64,000 nt of DNA, taken from NCBI RefSeq assembly GCF_001269905.1, contig NZ_LHVK01000005.1, forward strand, positions 62,001 to 126,000, read 5' to 3'. This stretch comes from Pseudomonas corrugata. Lineage in GTDB: Bacteria; Pseudomonadota; Gammaproteobacteria; Pseudomonadales; Pseudomonadaceae. How positions within the stretch are numbered: position 1 is the first letter of the stretch; every line of letters begins with the position of its first letter. A program made the position numbers and the translations under genes. The notes beneath the pieces were generated by a model. The model saw only the letters and a program-made list of their open reading frames with translations. It did no database searches and was not told the DNA's origin. Of this stretch, positions 53,175 through 62,747 are shown piece by piece.

Positions 53175-53804
53175 ATGTTTCATTTATTCGGCTACAGGCA
53201 ATCCGGTTCTTCGGCGGTGGAGATTGCCCTGTGCCTATGTGGTGTGCCTTATCGCCGGGTCGATGCCTATTCGACCGAAGATAATGAAGCGGCCAAAGCA
53301 CTTGAGGCGTTGAATCCTCAGAAACAGGTTCCGACCTTGCGGATGCCGGACGGCTCGGTGCTGACTGAAGCCGCGGCCATCCTCATTCACCTCGGGTTGA
53401 CCTATCCGGAATCGAAGTTGCTGCCCGAAGACCAGGTCCAGCGTGCACAAACCATACGGGGCCTGGTTTATATCGCCGCCAATTGCTACACACCCATCGG
53501 TATCATCGATTTTCCGGAGCGCTGGTTGGTCGAGGCGGATGAGGCGACACGGCAGCAACTGGTGTCGGGCACGAAGCAACGCCTGTATCGCAACTGGGCG
53601 TTGTTTGCCGATCAGTTTGCGGCGCAACCGTTCTTCAGCGGCGCCGAGCCGGGAGCGCTGGATATTCTCGCTGCGGTGATTACCAAGTGGGCCGGAACGC
53701 GAGAGGCGATGCTCAGCGCCCGACCGGAATTTCATGCGGTGCTGGAACGCATCGACCAGCATCCGCGTGTGGCCCCGGTGCTGTCACTGCATTGGCCTGC
53801 GTAG
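53175..53804 (+). CDS. glutathione S-transferase-family protein
   Basis: A 209-residue GST. The thioredoxin-like domain starts MFHLFGYRQSGSSAVEIALC, followed by QKQVPTLRMPDGSVLTEAAA (glutathione loop). Helical C-terminal domain with SGAEPGALDILAAVITKW. Start ATG 53175 follows AGGAGG. Single gene between the repeat protein and pqiC; substrate unknown. Confidence 0.88.
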   Translation: MFHLFGYRQSGSSAVEIALCLCGVPYRRVDAYSTEDNEAAKALEALNPQKQVPTLRMPDGSVLTEAAAILIHLGLTYPESKLLPEDQVQRAQTIRGLVYIAANCYTPIGIIDFPERWLVEADEATRQQLVSGTKQRLYRNWALFADQFAAQPFFSGAEPGALDILAAVITKWAGTREAMLSARPEFHAVLERIDQHPRVAPVLSLHWPA

Positions 53805-53818
53805 ACGTGTCCGAAAGG

Positions 53819-54355
53819 TCATGGGCATGCCTTTCGAGTGATAGCCTGGGCGATGAGGTTGGCGAGCTGCCGGACATTATCCTGATGAGCCAGCACCAGT
53901 TCGTCGAGGGTGTTTGCGGCAGACGTCTGCAGGACGCTGCGGCAGGTAAAGGCGTGGGCTTCGCCGCTCAGGATGCGCAGGCGCCACTGCACGTCCATGC
54001 GGGCGTACCGGCCGGGGATCGAGTCGAAGCGTTGTACGTCTATCCGCAGTAACGCTTTCGGCGCGCCGGGATTGCTCAGTTGTTCCTCCAGACTGCTGCG
54101 CAGCTCATCCGCCAGGCTGGCGCCCCACCACTCGGTCTCCAGGATCGCCAACCCGCTGTTGCCTTGGCGAATGACCATCTGGGTGCGATCCACCTGAGGC
54201 GGGACACTGAGCTGCTCGATCCGGATGTCGAGGCTGGAGAGTGGTTTACCCGTTGGTTGGACCGGGCTCAGCGTGTGGTAATGAATAGGATCGCTGCGGC
54301 AGGCACCGAGCAGCAACATCGTGGCGACCAGGGTGAGTCTCAGTATCGGCGGCAT
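53819..54355 (-). CDS. pqiC: PqiC/YmbA-type outer-membrane lipoprotein
   Basis: A 178-residue lipoprotein: lipobox LLLGACRSDP, then HYHTLSPVQPT and ARMDVQWRLRIL. This is the PqiC (DUF330/ABC-type transport auxiliary) family, the outer-membrane partner of the PqiB tunnel. I chose ATG 54355 with CAGGAG upstream; ATG 54376 overlaps the pqiB stop (ATGA) and could be used instead. Confidence 0.88.
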   Translation of the reverse strand: MPPILRLTLVATMLLLGACRSDPIHYHTLSPVQPTGKPLSSLDIRIEQLSVPPQVDRTQMVIRQGNSGLAILETEWWGASLADELRSSLEEQLSNPGAPKALLRIDVQRFDSIPGRYARMDVQWRLRILSGEAHAFTCRSVLQTSAANTLDELVLAHQDNVRQLANLIAQAITRKACP

Positions 54356-54372
54356 GGCACGCGCTCCTGTAA

Positions 54373-56022
54373 TCATTCTTCCACCGGGAATGTGAGAGGG
54401 GCGTCCTTGGGACGGCCGCGCAGCAGCGATTCGGGATGACGGCTCAAGTAGTCGGACAGTTCACGCAGCGAGCGCGACATGCGGCCGAGATCATCGAGGG
54501 TCTGGGTCAACTGTTCGCGCTGCGGCGAGTCTTCGGCCAGCGTGGCGTTGGCCGATTGCAGGGTCTTGCTGACGTCGTGCAGGGTGTTCTGCACGCCAGG
54601 CAGCGTCTTGCCGTTGAATTGCTTCAAGCCCTTGCGCAACTCCACAAGGCTGCCATCCAGGTTGCTGGCGATGCTTTCCAGGGGCAGCTTGTTGATCCGC
54701 TCGACCACCGACTGCAGTTGCTCCTGCAATTGCTGGAGGCTGCCGGGAATGGTCGGGATGCTGACGGGGCGGGCGTTGGGGTCGAAAGCGACTTTTTCAG
54801 CCTTGGGATAAAAGTCCAGGGAAATGTACAACTGCCCGGTCAGCAGGCTGCCGCTGCGGGCCTGGGCGCGCAAGCCTCGTTCGACGAAACTGCCGATCAG
54901 ACGGGCCGAGGCCGCTTCGTCTTCCGGGTCGTGATTGAGGGCCTTGAGCAGTTTCTCGTGGGCTTTGCCCAAGCGCTGGGGGTAGATCACTACACCGACG
55001 TTGACTGGGAAACTGCGCTGCTTCTCGTCAAAATCCAGGTTGATGGCGACGACCCTGCCCACTTCGACACCGAGGAACTCCACCGGTGCATCGACCTTCA
55101 ATCCGCGCAACGCCTGGTCGAAACGCAGCGCCAGGTATTGTGCCTTGCCACTGGGCGGCGCCAGAGCGCTTTGCTGATTGGCGAACAGTTCATAGTTCTT
55201 GTCTTCGGCTGCCGGCGCATCGTTGGGGCTGTATGCCGGAGCCCTGAACGCGATGCCGCCAACCAGCAACGCCGAGAGTGATTCGGTCCTGACCGCGAAG
55301 CCATTGGCGCCGACGTTCAGGTCCACGCCGCTGACGTTCCAGAATCGGGTGTTTTCGGTGACATAGGCGTCGTTCGGTGCGTTGATGAACACTTCAATAT
55401 TGACCCCTTTGCCGTCGGCATCCAGGGCGTAGGAAACCACCTGACCCACCGGGATCTTGCGCAGGTAAACCGGCGAGCCAATGTCCAGTGAACCGAGGTC
55501 CTGGGAGTGCAGAGTAAAGCGCTTGCCTGGTTCGCCGTAGGTGATCGGCGGCGGAGCCTCGAGGCCGATGAACGACTTGGCGCGTACTTTCGAATGTCCG
55601 GCGTCGGCCCCGATGAAGTCCCCGGACAGCAACGTATCGATCCCGGAAATGCCACCGGCGCCGATGCGCGGCCGGACCACCCAGAACACCGAGTCTTCGT
55701 GAGTGAAGGTATCCGCGTTCTTGGCAAGCTTGACCGTGGCGGTGACGTTCTTCTGGTCGTCGCTCAATTGCACGTCCGTGACCTGGCCGATCACCACGTT
55801 GCGGTATTTCACCGCGGTCTTGTTGGCGGTCAGGCCTTCGCCGGTCTTGAAGGTAATGGTGATGGTCGGGCCTTCCTGCAGCCAGTTGTGGACCACCAGC
55901 GACAGGCCCACCAGCACCGCTATGATCGGGACGATCCACACCAGCGACACCGACCAGCGACTGCTGGTGACGTGGGCGCGACCCGGCGCAGGTTGCGGTT
56001 CGTCAGTGACTTGCGACTTCAT
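54373..56022 (-). CDS. pqiB: PqiB intermembrane transport protein (three MCE domains)
   Basis: A 549-residue protein. One N-terminal membrane segment (WSVSLVWIVPIIAVLVGLSL) is followed by three MCE/MlaD domains (near TFKTGEGLTANKTAVKYRNV, FTLHSQDLGSLDIGSPVYLR and LRFDQALRGLKVDAPVEFLG) and a long C-terminal helix rich in leucine. PqiB forms a tunnel from inner to outer membrane for lipids. Operon with pqiA halves upstream and pqiC downstream. Confidence 0.92.
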   Translation of the reverse strand: MKSQVTDEPQPAPGRAHVTSSRWSVSLVWIVPIIAVLVGLSLVVHNWLQEGPTITITFKTGEGLTANKTAVKYRNVVIGQVTDVQLSDDQKNVTATVKLAKNADTFTHEDSVFWVVRPRIGAGGISGIDTLLSGDFIGADAGHSKVRAKSFIGLEAPPPITYGEPGKRFTLHSQDLGSLDIGSPVYLRKIPVGQVVSYALDADGKGVNIEVFINAPNDAYVTENTRFWNVSGVDLNVGANGFAVRTESLSALLVGGIAFRAPAYSPNDAPAAEDKNYELFANQQSALAPPSGKAQYLALRFDQALRGLKVDAPVEFLGVEVGRVVAINLDFDEKQRSFPVNVGVVIYPQRLGKAHEKLLKALNHDPEDEAASARLIGSFVERGLRAQARSGSLLTGQLYISLDFYPKAEKVAFDPNARPVSIPTIPGSLQQLQEQLQSVVERINKLPLESIASNLDGSLVELRKGLKQFNGKTLPGVQNTLHDVSKTLQSANATLAEDSPQREQLTQTLDDLGRMSRSLRELSDYLSRHPESLLRGRPKDAPLTFPVEE

Positions 56023-56662
56023 CCATGGCCTCCTCGGGTGGGGGGGTATCCCAGATCAGCCGCGGGTCGAAACTCATGGCCGAAAGCATGGTGAACAGCA
56101 CTACGAGGCCGAAGAACAGGATTCCCGGTCGCGGTTCGATATCGCTCAGTGCCTGGAACTTCACCAGCGCCGCCACCAGGGCCACCACCAGCACGTCGAG
56201 CATCGACCAGTAGCCGATGACCTCGACCAGCCGGTACAGCTTGGCCCGCTGCAACTGGGCCCAGGTGCTGCGTCGTTGCACGGTGACCAGCAGCAGAGTC
56301 AGGACCACGAACTTGATGCCGGGCACGGCGATGCTGGCGATGAAAATGATCAGCGCGATGTCCCAGGCGCCGCTGCGCCAGAATTCGATCACGCCACTGA
56401 TGATCGTGCTGTCGGCACCGTCCCCGAGCATTCGGGTGTTCATCACCGGCAGCAGGTTGGCCGGAATATAGAACACCAGCGCGGCCAGCATGTAGGCCCA
56501 GGTCCGGGTGAGGGCATCGGGTTTGCGTCGGTGCAGGGTGGCGTCGCAACGCGGGCAGGTCTCTGGCTCATCGGTCATGTCGCAGGCCAGGCCACAGCCG
56601 TGGCACAGGCACAGCTCCAGATCACCGGCCAGCGGCGGGGTAGTCGCCGGTTCGCCGTTCAC
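56003..56662 (-). CDS. pqiA: PqiA-family membrane protein, second half
   Basis: A 219-residue protein starting at GTG 56662 that overlaps the first-half stop (GTGA). The zinc-ribbon-like CLCHGCGLACDM and CPRCDATLHRR motifs precede about four helices (TWAYMLAALVFYIPANLLPV). PqiA family members usually hold two such halves in one chain; here they are two genes. It overlaps pqiB by 20 bp. Confidence 0.88.
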   Translation of the reverse strand: MNGEPATTPPLAGDLELCLCHGCGLACDMTDEPETCPRCDATLHRRKPDALTRTWAYMLAALVFYIPANLLPVMNTRMLGDGADSTIISGVIEFWRSGAWDIALIIFIASIAVPGIKFVVLTLLLVTVQRRSTWAQLQRAKLYRLVEVIGYWSMLDVLVVALVAALVKFQALSDIEPRPGILFFGLVVLFTMLSAMSFDPRLIWDTPPPEEAMDEVASH

Positions 56663-57255
56663 AGGCTGCTCCACAGGTCGCGCACGTCGCGCCCGGCGAT
56701 CCGGATCATCAGCAGGCTCAAGGCTGCCAGGGCGAACAGACCGATGCCCGGCAGTACGTCGAGCATCCCGGCAAGTTTGATCACCGCCACCAGCGCGCCC
56801 AGCAGGCAGACCTCCAGCATGCTCCACGGCCGCAGCGTTTCCAGGCTGCGCATGCACAGGTTGAACCCGGGCGCACGACGATTGGCGTAGGCATGGCCCA
56901 ACACCCAGAGCAGGAGTGCCAATTGCAGGACCGGTGCGATGATGATAGCCACCGCTGCCACCAGGGCGATGAAAGCAATCGGCCCCTGGCTCAGGGCCAC
57001 GATGGAATCCCACAGGGTAGCGCTGTTGCTCAGGCCCTGGAAGCGGATGCTCATCACCGGGTAGACGTTGGCGAATGCCCACAGCACCGCTGCCGTCACG
57101 CTCAAGGCCAGGCGTTTTTCGATGGTCAGCCCGTTATAGCGCTGGATCACCGCGCCACACCGTACGCACGAGGCCTTCTGATGCGGGACGAGCTCCACCG
57201 GCTCGTACACCGCATCGCAATGTTCGCAAATGATCAGTCGCTCGGCGTCGGCCAT
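56659..57255 (-). CDS. pqiA: PqiA-family membrane protein, first half
   Basis: A 198-residue protein with a zinc-ribbon-like N-terminus (ICEHCDAVYEPVELVPHQKASCVRCGAV, given in parts: ICEHCDAVYE and ASCVRCGAV) and about four membrane helices (LALSVTAAVLWAFANVYPVM). It resembles the first half of E. coli PqiA. The first gene of pqiA1-pqiA2-pqiB-pqiC, probably a membrane-integrity lipid transporter. Confidence 0.88.
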   Translation of the reverse strand: MADAERLIICEHCDAVYEPVELVPHQKASCVRCGAVIQRYNGLTIEKRLALSVTAAVLWAFANVYPVMSIRFQGLSNSATLWDSIVALSQGPIAFIALVAAVAIIIAPVLQLALLLWVLGHAYANRRAPGFNLCMRSLETLRPWSMLEVCLLGALVAVIKLAGMLDVLPGIGLFALAALSLLMIRIAGRDVRDLWSSL

Positions 57256-57325
57256 CGGGGTGCTCGGGCAGGGACAACCCCTTCAATATAGAAGTGGGTT
57301 GGGAATGAGCAACCTGACGAGTCGA

Positions 57326-57766
57326 TCATTCGCCGCGAATGTATTGCTCCAGTTGTTGGATCAGGTTCGCCTGTTCGGCAATGGCTTCCTTGACCAGGTC
57401 ACCGATGGACAGCAGGCCGACGAGTCTGCCGTCGTCGACCACGGGCAAATGTCGCAGGTGTTTTTCGGTCATGATGCTCAGGCAGGTCTCGACGGTCTGG
57501 TGCGGATCAATGGTGATCACGGGGGATACCATGATGTCGCTGACCTTCGTACCTACCGATGAGCGGCCGTGCAAAACCATTTTGCGCGCATAGTCGCGCT
57601 CGCTGATGATGCCCAGCACTTCATCGTTCTTCACCACCAACAAGGCGCCGACGTTTTTCTCGGCCATGCGCATCAACGCCTGCAATACCATGTCGTCCGG
57701 TGAGATGGTGTGCACTTGCTGGTTCTTCTCGTCCTTCATCCGGAGCAACTGCGCGACGGTTTTCAT
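57326..57766 (-). CDS. CBS-domain pair protein
   Basis: A 146-residue soluble protein with two CBS repeats (VLQALMRMAEKNVGALLVV; LGIISERDYARKMVLHGRSS; VETCLSIMTEKHLRHLPVVD). Free CBS pairs bind adenosine nucleotides as energy sensors. No operon partner. Function unknown beyond nucleotide binding. Confidence 0.88.
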   Translation of the reverse strand: MKTVAQLLRMKDEKNQQVHTISPDDMVLQALMRMAEKNVGALLVVKNDEVLGIISERDYARKMVLHGRSSVGTKVSDIMVSPVITIDPHQTVETCLSIMTEKHLRHLPVVDDGRLVGLLSIGDLVKEAIAEQANLIQQLEQYIRGE

Positions 57767-57889
57767 TGGGGGCCTCGGGGTGTTTTGCAGGTGTTGTTAA
57801 AGAATCGTAGACCCAGCGGCGCAGGGCAAGCGGTAAAACGGCGGCCAGTCGTCCAAAAACGCCATCGGCGGTGAATTTATCATTGTGGC

Positions 57890-57920
57890 GAGGGGATAAA
57901 TCCCCTCGCCACACAGGTTC
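57890..57920. repeat. short palindrome of the third family
   Basis: TGTGGCGAGGGGATAAATCC and CCTCGCCACACAGG arms form a compact hairpin upstream of polB. Confidence 0.6.
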
Positions 57921-57981
57921 ACTGTTTCCCTGAGAGATGGCGGGTAGAATCACCCCTTACCCAAGATTCGAGGTCACAGCG

Positions 57982-60345
57982 GTGGATTTACAGCAGGGCT
58001 TCGTCCTGACCCGGCATTGGCGCGATACCCCAGCGGGCACCGAAGTCGAATTCTGGCTGGCGACAGACGCCGGGCCACGGCGCGTGCGGCTGGCGGTGCA
58101 GCCGTCGGTGGCGTTCGTGCCGCAGCTCCAGCGTGGCCAGGCCGAAGCCCTGCTGCAAGGGGAAAAGGACATTGAACTGCGCCCCCTCGACCTGCTGGAT
58201 TTTGAGCATCGACCGGTGTTGGGCCTGTATTGCCGCCAACACGCCCAACTGATGCGCCTGGACACGACCTTGCGGCGGGCGGGCGTGGACGTGTTCGAGG
58301 CCGATATCCGGCCGCCGGAGCGCTACCTGATGGAGCGATTCATCACCGCGCCGGTCTGGTTCAGCGGTACGCCGGGCACCGACGGCCTGTTGCTGGATGC
58401 CCAGATGAAACCGGCCCCCGATTACCGTCCGGCGTTGCGCCTGGTGTCCCTGGATATCGAGACCACGGCCCAGGGTGAACTGTATTCCATTGCCCTGGAA
58501 GGCTGCGGCGAGCGCCAGGTGTACATGCTCGGCCCGCCCAACGGCGACGACAGCGATGTGGATTTCCAGCTTGAATACTGTGATTCCCGCACGGTGCTGC
58601 TGAAGAAACTCAACGACTGGTTCGCCCGTTTCGACCCCGACGCGATCATTGGCTGGAACCTGGTGCAGTTCGATCTGCGTGTGCTGCACGAGCATGCCCG
58701 GCGGCTGGCCGTGCCGTTGCGCCTGGGGCGAGGTGGGGAGGAGATGCAGTGGCGTGAGCACGGTGCGCGCAACAACCACTTCTTTGCCTCGGCGGCTGGA
58801 CGACTGATCATCGATGGCATCGAGTCCCTGCGCTCGGCCACCTGGAGCTTCCCTTCGTTCAGCCTGGAAAACGTCGCCCAGACGTTGTTGGGGGAGGGCA
58901 AGGCCATCGGCACCCCTTATCAGCGCATGGACGAAATCAATCGCATGTTCGCCGAGGACAAGCCGGCCCTGGCCCGCTACAACCTCAAGGACTGCGAGCT
59001 GGTGACGCGGATCTTCGCCAAGACCGAGCTGCTCAAGTTCCTGCTGGAGCGGGCCAGTGTTACCGGCCTGCCGGCGGACCGCAGTGGCGGTTCGGTGGCG
59101 GCCTTCACGCACCTGTACATGCCGCTGATGCACCGCCAGGGGTTTGTTGCTCCGAATCTTGGCCAGCGCCCGCCCCAGGCCAGCCCGGGCGGCTTTGTCA
59201 TGGATTCCCAGCCCGGGCTCTACGAGTCGGTCCTGGTGCTGGACTACAAGAGCCTGTATCCGTCGATCATCCGCACGTTTCTCATCGACCCGGTGGGTCT
59301 GATCGAAGGCCTGAGGCATCCGGACGATAGCGAGTCGGTGCCGGGCTTTCGCGGCGCACGGTTCTCGCGCACCCGCCATTGCCTGCCGTCCATCGTGGCA
59401 CGCGTTGCCGAAGGCCGGGAAACTGCCAAGCGCGAACACAACGCGCCGCTGTCCCAGGCCTTGAAGATCATCATGAACGCCTTCTACGGCGTACTCGGCT
59501 CCAGCGGTTGCCGCTTCTTCGATCCAAGGCTGGCCTCATCCATTACCTTGCGCGGCCACCAGATCATGCAGCAGACCCGGCAGTTGATCGAAGCACGGGG
59601 GCATGTGGTGATCTATGGCGATACCGACTCCACCTTCGTCTGGTTGCGCCGGGCCCATGGCCAGGAGGAGGCAGCCAGCATCGGTCGTGAGCTGGTGGCT
59701 TACGTCAACCAGTGGTGGCGCGAATACGTGCATGAGACGTTCGGGTTGCAGAGTGCGTTGGAACTGCAATTCGAAACCCACTTCAAGCGTTTTTTGATGC
59801 CGACGATTCGTGGCGCCGAGGAGGGCAGCAAGAAACGCTACGCCGGGTTGGTGACCCGTGCCGACGGCCGCGATGAAATCGTCTACAAGGGGCTGGAGGC
59901 CGTGCGCACCGACTGGTCGCCGCTGGCCCGGCAATTCCAGCAGGAACTGTACGAGCGCATCTTCCACCGCAAGCCTTACCAGGATTACGTGCGCGATTAC
60001 GTCCACCAGACCCTCGCCGGTGCGTTCGATGAGCGACTGGTCTACCGCAAGCGCTTGCGTCGGCCGCTGGATGACTACGAGCGCAATGTTCCGCCCCACG
60101 TGCGAGCGGCGCGGACTGCCGACGCGTTCAACCATCGCCAGGGTCGCCCGCGGCAATACCAGAACGGCGGCTGGATCAGCTACGTCATCACCGTCGCCGG
60201 CCCCGAGCCCCTGGAAACCCGCAGCGCCGCTATCGACTATGACCACTACGTGAGCAAGCAGCTGCAACCGGTGGCGGATGCGATCCTGCCGTTTGTGGGG
60301 GATGATTTTCTGACGTTGGTGGGCGGGCAGATGGGCTTGTTCTGA
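57982..60345 (+). CDS. polB: DNA polymerase II
   Basis: A 787-residue family B polymerase, the usual length (E. coli 783). The 3'-5' exonuclease has SLDIETT (about residue 155-161). Polymerase motif A is [11 protein letters not shown] (about 420-430), motif C YGDTDS (about 545-550), and [14 protein letters not shown] follows. It takes part in repair and lesion bypass. I chose GTG 57982 with GAGG seven bases upstream; an upstream in-frame start at 57937 adds 15 codons that are not part of the usual N-terminus. No LexA box was read with confidence. Confidence 0.93.
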   Translation: MDLQQGFVLTRHWRDTPAGTEVEFWLATDAGPRRVRLAVQPSVAFVPQLQRGQAEALLQGEKDIELRPLDLLDFEHRPVLGLYCRQHAQLMRLDTTLRRAGVDVFEADIRPPERYLMERFITAPVWFSGTPGTDGLLLDAQMKPAPDYRPALRLVSLDIETTAQGELYSIALEGCGERQVYMLGPPNGDDSDVDFQLEYCDSRTVLLKKLNDWFARFDPDAIIGWNLVQFDLRVLHEHARRLAVPLRLGRGGEEMQWREHGARNNHFFASAAGRLIIDGIESLRSATWSFPSFSLENVAQTLLGEGKAIGTPYQRMDEINRMFAEDKPALARYNLKDCELVTRIFAKTELLKFLLERASVTGLPADRSGGSVAAFTHLYMPLMHRQGFVAPNLGQRPPQASPGGFVMDSQPGLYESVLVLDYKSLYPSIIRTFLIDPVGLIEGLRHPDDSESVPGFRGARFSRTRHCLPSIVARVAEGRETAKREHNAPLSQALKIIMNAFYGVLGSSGCRFFDPRLASSITLRGHQIMQQTRQLIEARGHVVIYGDTDSTFVWLRRAHGQEEAASIGRELVAYVNQWWREYVHETFGLQSALELQFETHFKRFLMPTIRGAEEGSKKRYAGLVTRADGRDEIVYKGLEAVRTDWSPLARQFQQELYERIFHRKPYQDYVRDYVHQTLAGAFDERLVYRKRLRRPLDDYERNVPPHVRAARTADAFNHRQGRPRQYQNGGWISYVITVAGPEPLETRSAAIDYDHYVSKQLQPVADAILPFVGDDFLTLVGGQMGLF

Positions 60346-60354
60346 GGATGCTCG

Positions 60355-61281
60355 TCATACCCATGACGAAAGGGTGATGACGGCGACCGGCAGGGCAAGC
60401 GCGGCGAGCAGCGTCTGGCCGGCGATGATGCCGGCCATCAGGGGGGCATCACCGCCCATTTGCCGGGCCATGATGTAGGACGACGATGCCGTCGGCAGGG
60501 ATTGGAAAAGCAGCACCGCAATCGCTGCATCGCCCTGCAGGCCGGTCAGCCGGCAGGCGATCAAGGTCACGACCGGCATGATCACGAACTTGGTGAACGA
60601 GGACATACCCATCGGTCTCAACCAGCTGTGCGCCGTCTTCAGGTTCAGGGCCGCACCGACACACAGCAGGCCCAGGGGCAGTGACGCCTGGCCGAGTGCC
60701 TTGAGTACGGCTTCCGGCCCACGAGGTATTCCTATCCCTGTCCCTTGCAAGAAGATGCCGGCCAGACACGCCAGTATCAGTGGGTTCGTTGCCAATTGCC
60801 TGGCGATGAGCTTTATCGGTAACCGTCCCCCGGGACCAAAACGGGCGAACACCAGCACGCAAAGGATATTGACCGTTGGCACAATCGCCGCGTTGGCAAC
60901 CGCTGCCAAGGTAACGCCGGATGTGCCGAACAATCCGACGGCCGCGGATACCCCCACATAATTATTGAAGCGCACGCCGCCCTGGAAGACTGAGGTGAAG
61001 GCTGCGTCATTACCTGGGAAGAGACCTCGCGACCCCACCAGCAATACCGCCACCGTGACGGTCGACAATACCAGCGCCAGAATCATCCCGCCCACCGGGA
61101 CATCACCGAGCTGGGCGGTTGCAAGGCCATGGACGAACAGCGACGGCAACAGCACGTAGTAGCCCAGCCGCTCGGCCTGGGGCCAGAAACTGTCGGCCAG
61201 GAAGTTCGATTGCCTGAGCCAGGCGCCCAATGCGATCAACAAGGCAATGGGAAAGAGGGCAAGCAGCAACGCCAGGGTCAT
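60355..61281 (-). CDS. AEC-family (auxin efflux carrier-like) transporter
   Basis: A 308-residue inner-membrane protein with about ten helices (LLALFPIALLIALGAWLRQS; LLPSLFVHGLATAQL; LIACLAGIFLQGTGIGIP-type segments). This AEC fold includes permeases for malonate, dicarboxylates or other anions. Start ATG 61281. It is convergent with polB and lies downstream of a LysR regulator in the same direction, which could control it. Confidence 0.85.
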   Translation of the reverse strand: MTLALLLALFPIALLIALGAWLRQSNFLADSFWPQAERLGYYVLLPSLFVHGLATAQLGDVPVGGMILALVLSTVTVAVLLVGSRGLFPGNDAAFTSVFQGGVRFNNYVGVSAAVGLFGTSGVTLAAVANAAIVPTVNILCVLVFARFGPGGRLPIKLIARQLATNPLILACLAGIFLQGTGIGIPRGPEAVLKALGQASLPLGLLCVGAALNLKTAHSWLRPMGMSSFTKFVIMPVVTLIACRLTGLQGDAAIAVLLFQSLPTASSSYIMARQMGGDAPLMAGIIAGQTLLAALALPVAVITLSSWV

Positions 61282-61405
61282 CTTGCATTCACCAATCAAT
61301 CAAGGAGAACAGAGTCTCTTCAAGGCTGCTGTACAGCCCAGGGGGTTGTATTATTCCTTCGGGGGACAGTGAATAAAAAACGATAATAAATTGATCGATG
61401 GTCAA

Positions 61406-62299
61406 TTATTTCTCATCGGTCACGCCGCCACTCCGACAGTTGCGAATTGCCTGTGCCAAGGCCGCAGCCAGACGAGCGACGGGACGGTCCTCGCGTTCTA
61501 GCAGGACCACTTGGCGCAGGCCTTGCGGTTCACCGAATGGACGTATATCCAAGTCCTGCAGATACTCGAGATCCCGTGCCGACAAAGGCACCACGGCCAC
61601 GCCGAGTCCACCCGAAACCATGTGGATGATAGCTTCCTGGCTGTCCAGCTCCATGGCTGTCTGGACCCGCAGGCGCATGCGACGCAGTTCCCGCTCGATG
61701 GTTCGTCCTGCCCATGCGCGCCGGTCAAAGCGAATGAAGGGCTGCTCCTGGAGCAATTGTCTCAGGGGCAGATCCTTGAGATGCGGGGGCGCAATGATCC
61801 AGAACGCTTCCTGATACAGCGGTGTACTCACCAGCCCGTAGGGATGGGGTTTGACCGGTTGTGTGGTCACGGCGGCGTCCAGTTCGCCGGCTTCGACCCG
61901 CGTCGCCAGTTCCGCCGACATCCCGGACGCCACATTGATGCGCAGATGCGGATGACTTTTGCTCAGCGCCGCCAGGGCTGCCGGGAGTATGCCGGCCAGC
62001 GCAGTGTGGATCGCCCCGACTCGCAGGCGCCCGCGCAGCTCACTGTTCTCGCCGACGTCCGCAGCGATGCTGTCATACAGTGCAAGGATTTCGTTGGCTC
62101 TTTCCACCGCCAGGTGTCCGGCCTCGGTGAGCACCGGCAAGCGTCGAGACCGATCGAACAACGGCGCGTTGAACTCATCTTCCAGGCTTTTGACATGCAG
62201 ACTCACCGCGGACTGAGTCAGGTGCACCGCTTCGGCGGCTCGTGCAAATGAGCCGTGCCGGGCGATGGCGACCAGTGTGCGCAGTGCTCGTAGGGACAT
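61406..62299 (-). CDS. LysR-family transcriptional regulator
   Basis: A 297-residue regulator starting at ATG 62299 (MSLRALRTLVAIARHGSFAR; winged helix AAEAVHLTQSAVSLHVKSLE). The effector domain includes MSAELATRVEAGELDAAV and VSGGLGVAVVPLSARDLEYL. The gene lies between the AEC transporter and an MFS transporter and may control either. Effector unknown. A longer frame upstream has no conserved N-terminus. Confidence 0.88.
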   Translation of the reverse strand: MSLRALRTLVAIARHGSFARAAEAVHLTQSAVSLHVKSLEDEFNAPLFDRSRRLPVLTEAGHLAVERANEILALYDSIAADVGENSELRGRLRVGAIHTALAGILPAALAALSKSHPHLRINVASGMSAELATRVEAGELDAAVTTQPVKPHPYGLVSTPLYQEAFWIIAPPHLKDLPLRQLLQEQPFIRFDRRAWAGRTIERELRRMRLRVQTAMELDSQEAIIHMVSGGLGVAVVPLSARDLEYLQDLDIRPFGEPQGLRQVVLLEREDRPVARLAAALAQAIRNCRSGGVTDEK

Positions 62300-62747
62300 T
62301 GTGATTCGCTCTTGGATGGAAAACGCTAGTGGCCTGTACGGTTCAAACAGGCCCCTAGCCGTCGAAAACGCTATCTGCATAATTCCTTGTGGGAGCGGAG
62401 CGTGCGTGAAGGCCTGGTTGCGAAAGCGTCATGAAAATTTATCTCAAACCTGAAAATCAAGGCTTTTCATTCATTCGGGAGGAATAAAACCTCTTCACCC
62501 CGCCAAGTACCACACTTCAAGGAGAATCTGATGCACGATCTGCGACTCAACCGTGAACATCCCCGAGCGGTGGCCCATGATGCGGTACGGTGTGATCCAT
62601 ATGGAAACGAGCCTGCTCGCGAAGCGGCGTGTCCGTCGACGAAAGTGTTGCCTGGTATTCCGCCATCGTGAGCAGATCGCTCCCGCAGGGGATGTAGTAC
62701 GAACCTTCCATTCATCCATCGTGCGGCTAGCGCCCTGGTGACTTGAA
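62300..62747. other. 448 bp intergenic region with degenerate REP
   Basis: It holds the LysR promoter, a partial REP near 62389-62410 (TGTGGGAGCGGAG), and a decayed REP pair at about 62605-62695 (GAGCCTGCTCGCG; GTGAGCAGATCGCTCCCGC). A short open frame with a strong ribosome-binding site (62531-62671) runs into it. Otherwise I see no gene. Confidence 0.5.
62531..62671 (+). pseudogene. short ORF truncated by a REP sequence
   Basis: AAGGAGAATCTG precedes ATG 62531. The predicted 46 residues begin MHDLRLNREHPRAVAHDAVR; from about codon 27 the frame is REP sequence (NEPAREA). It looks like a small gene or leader whose 3' part was replaced. It may have no function. Confidence 0.3.
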
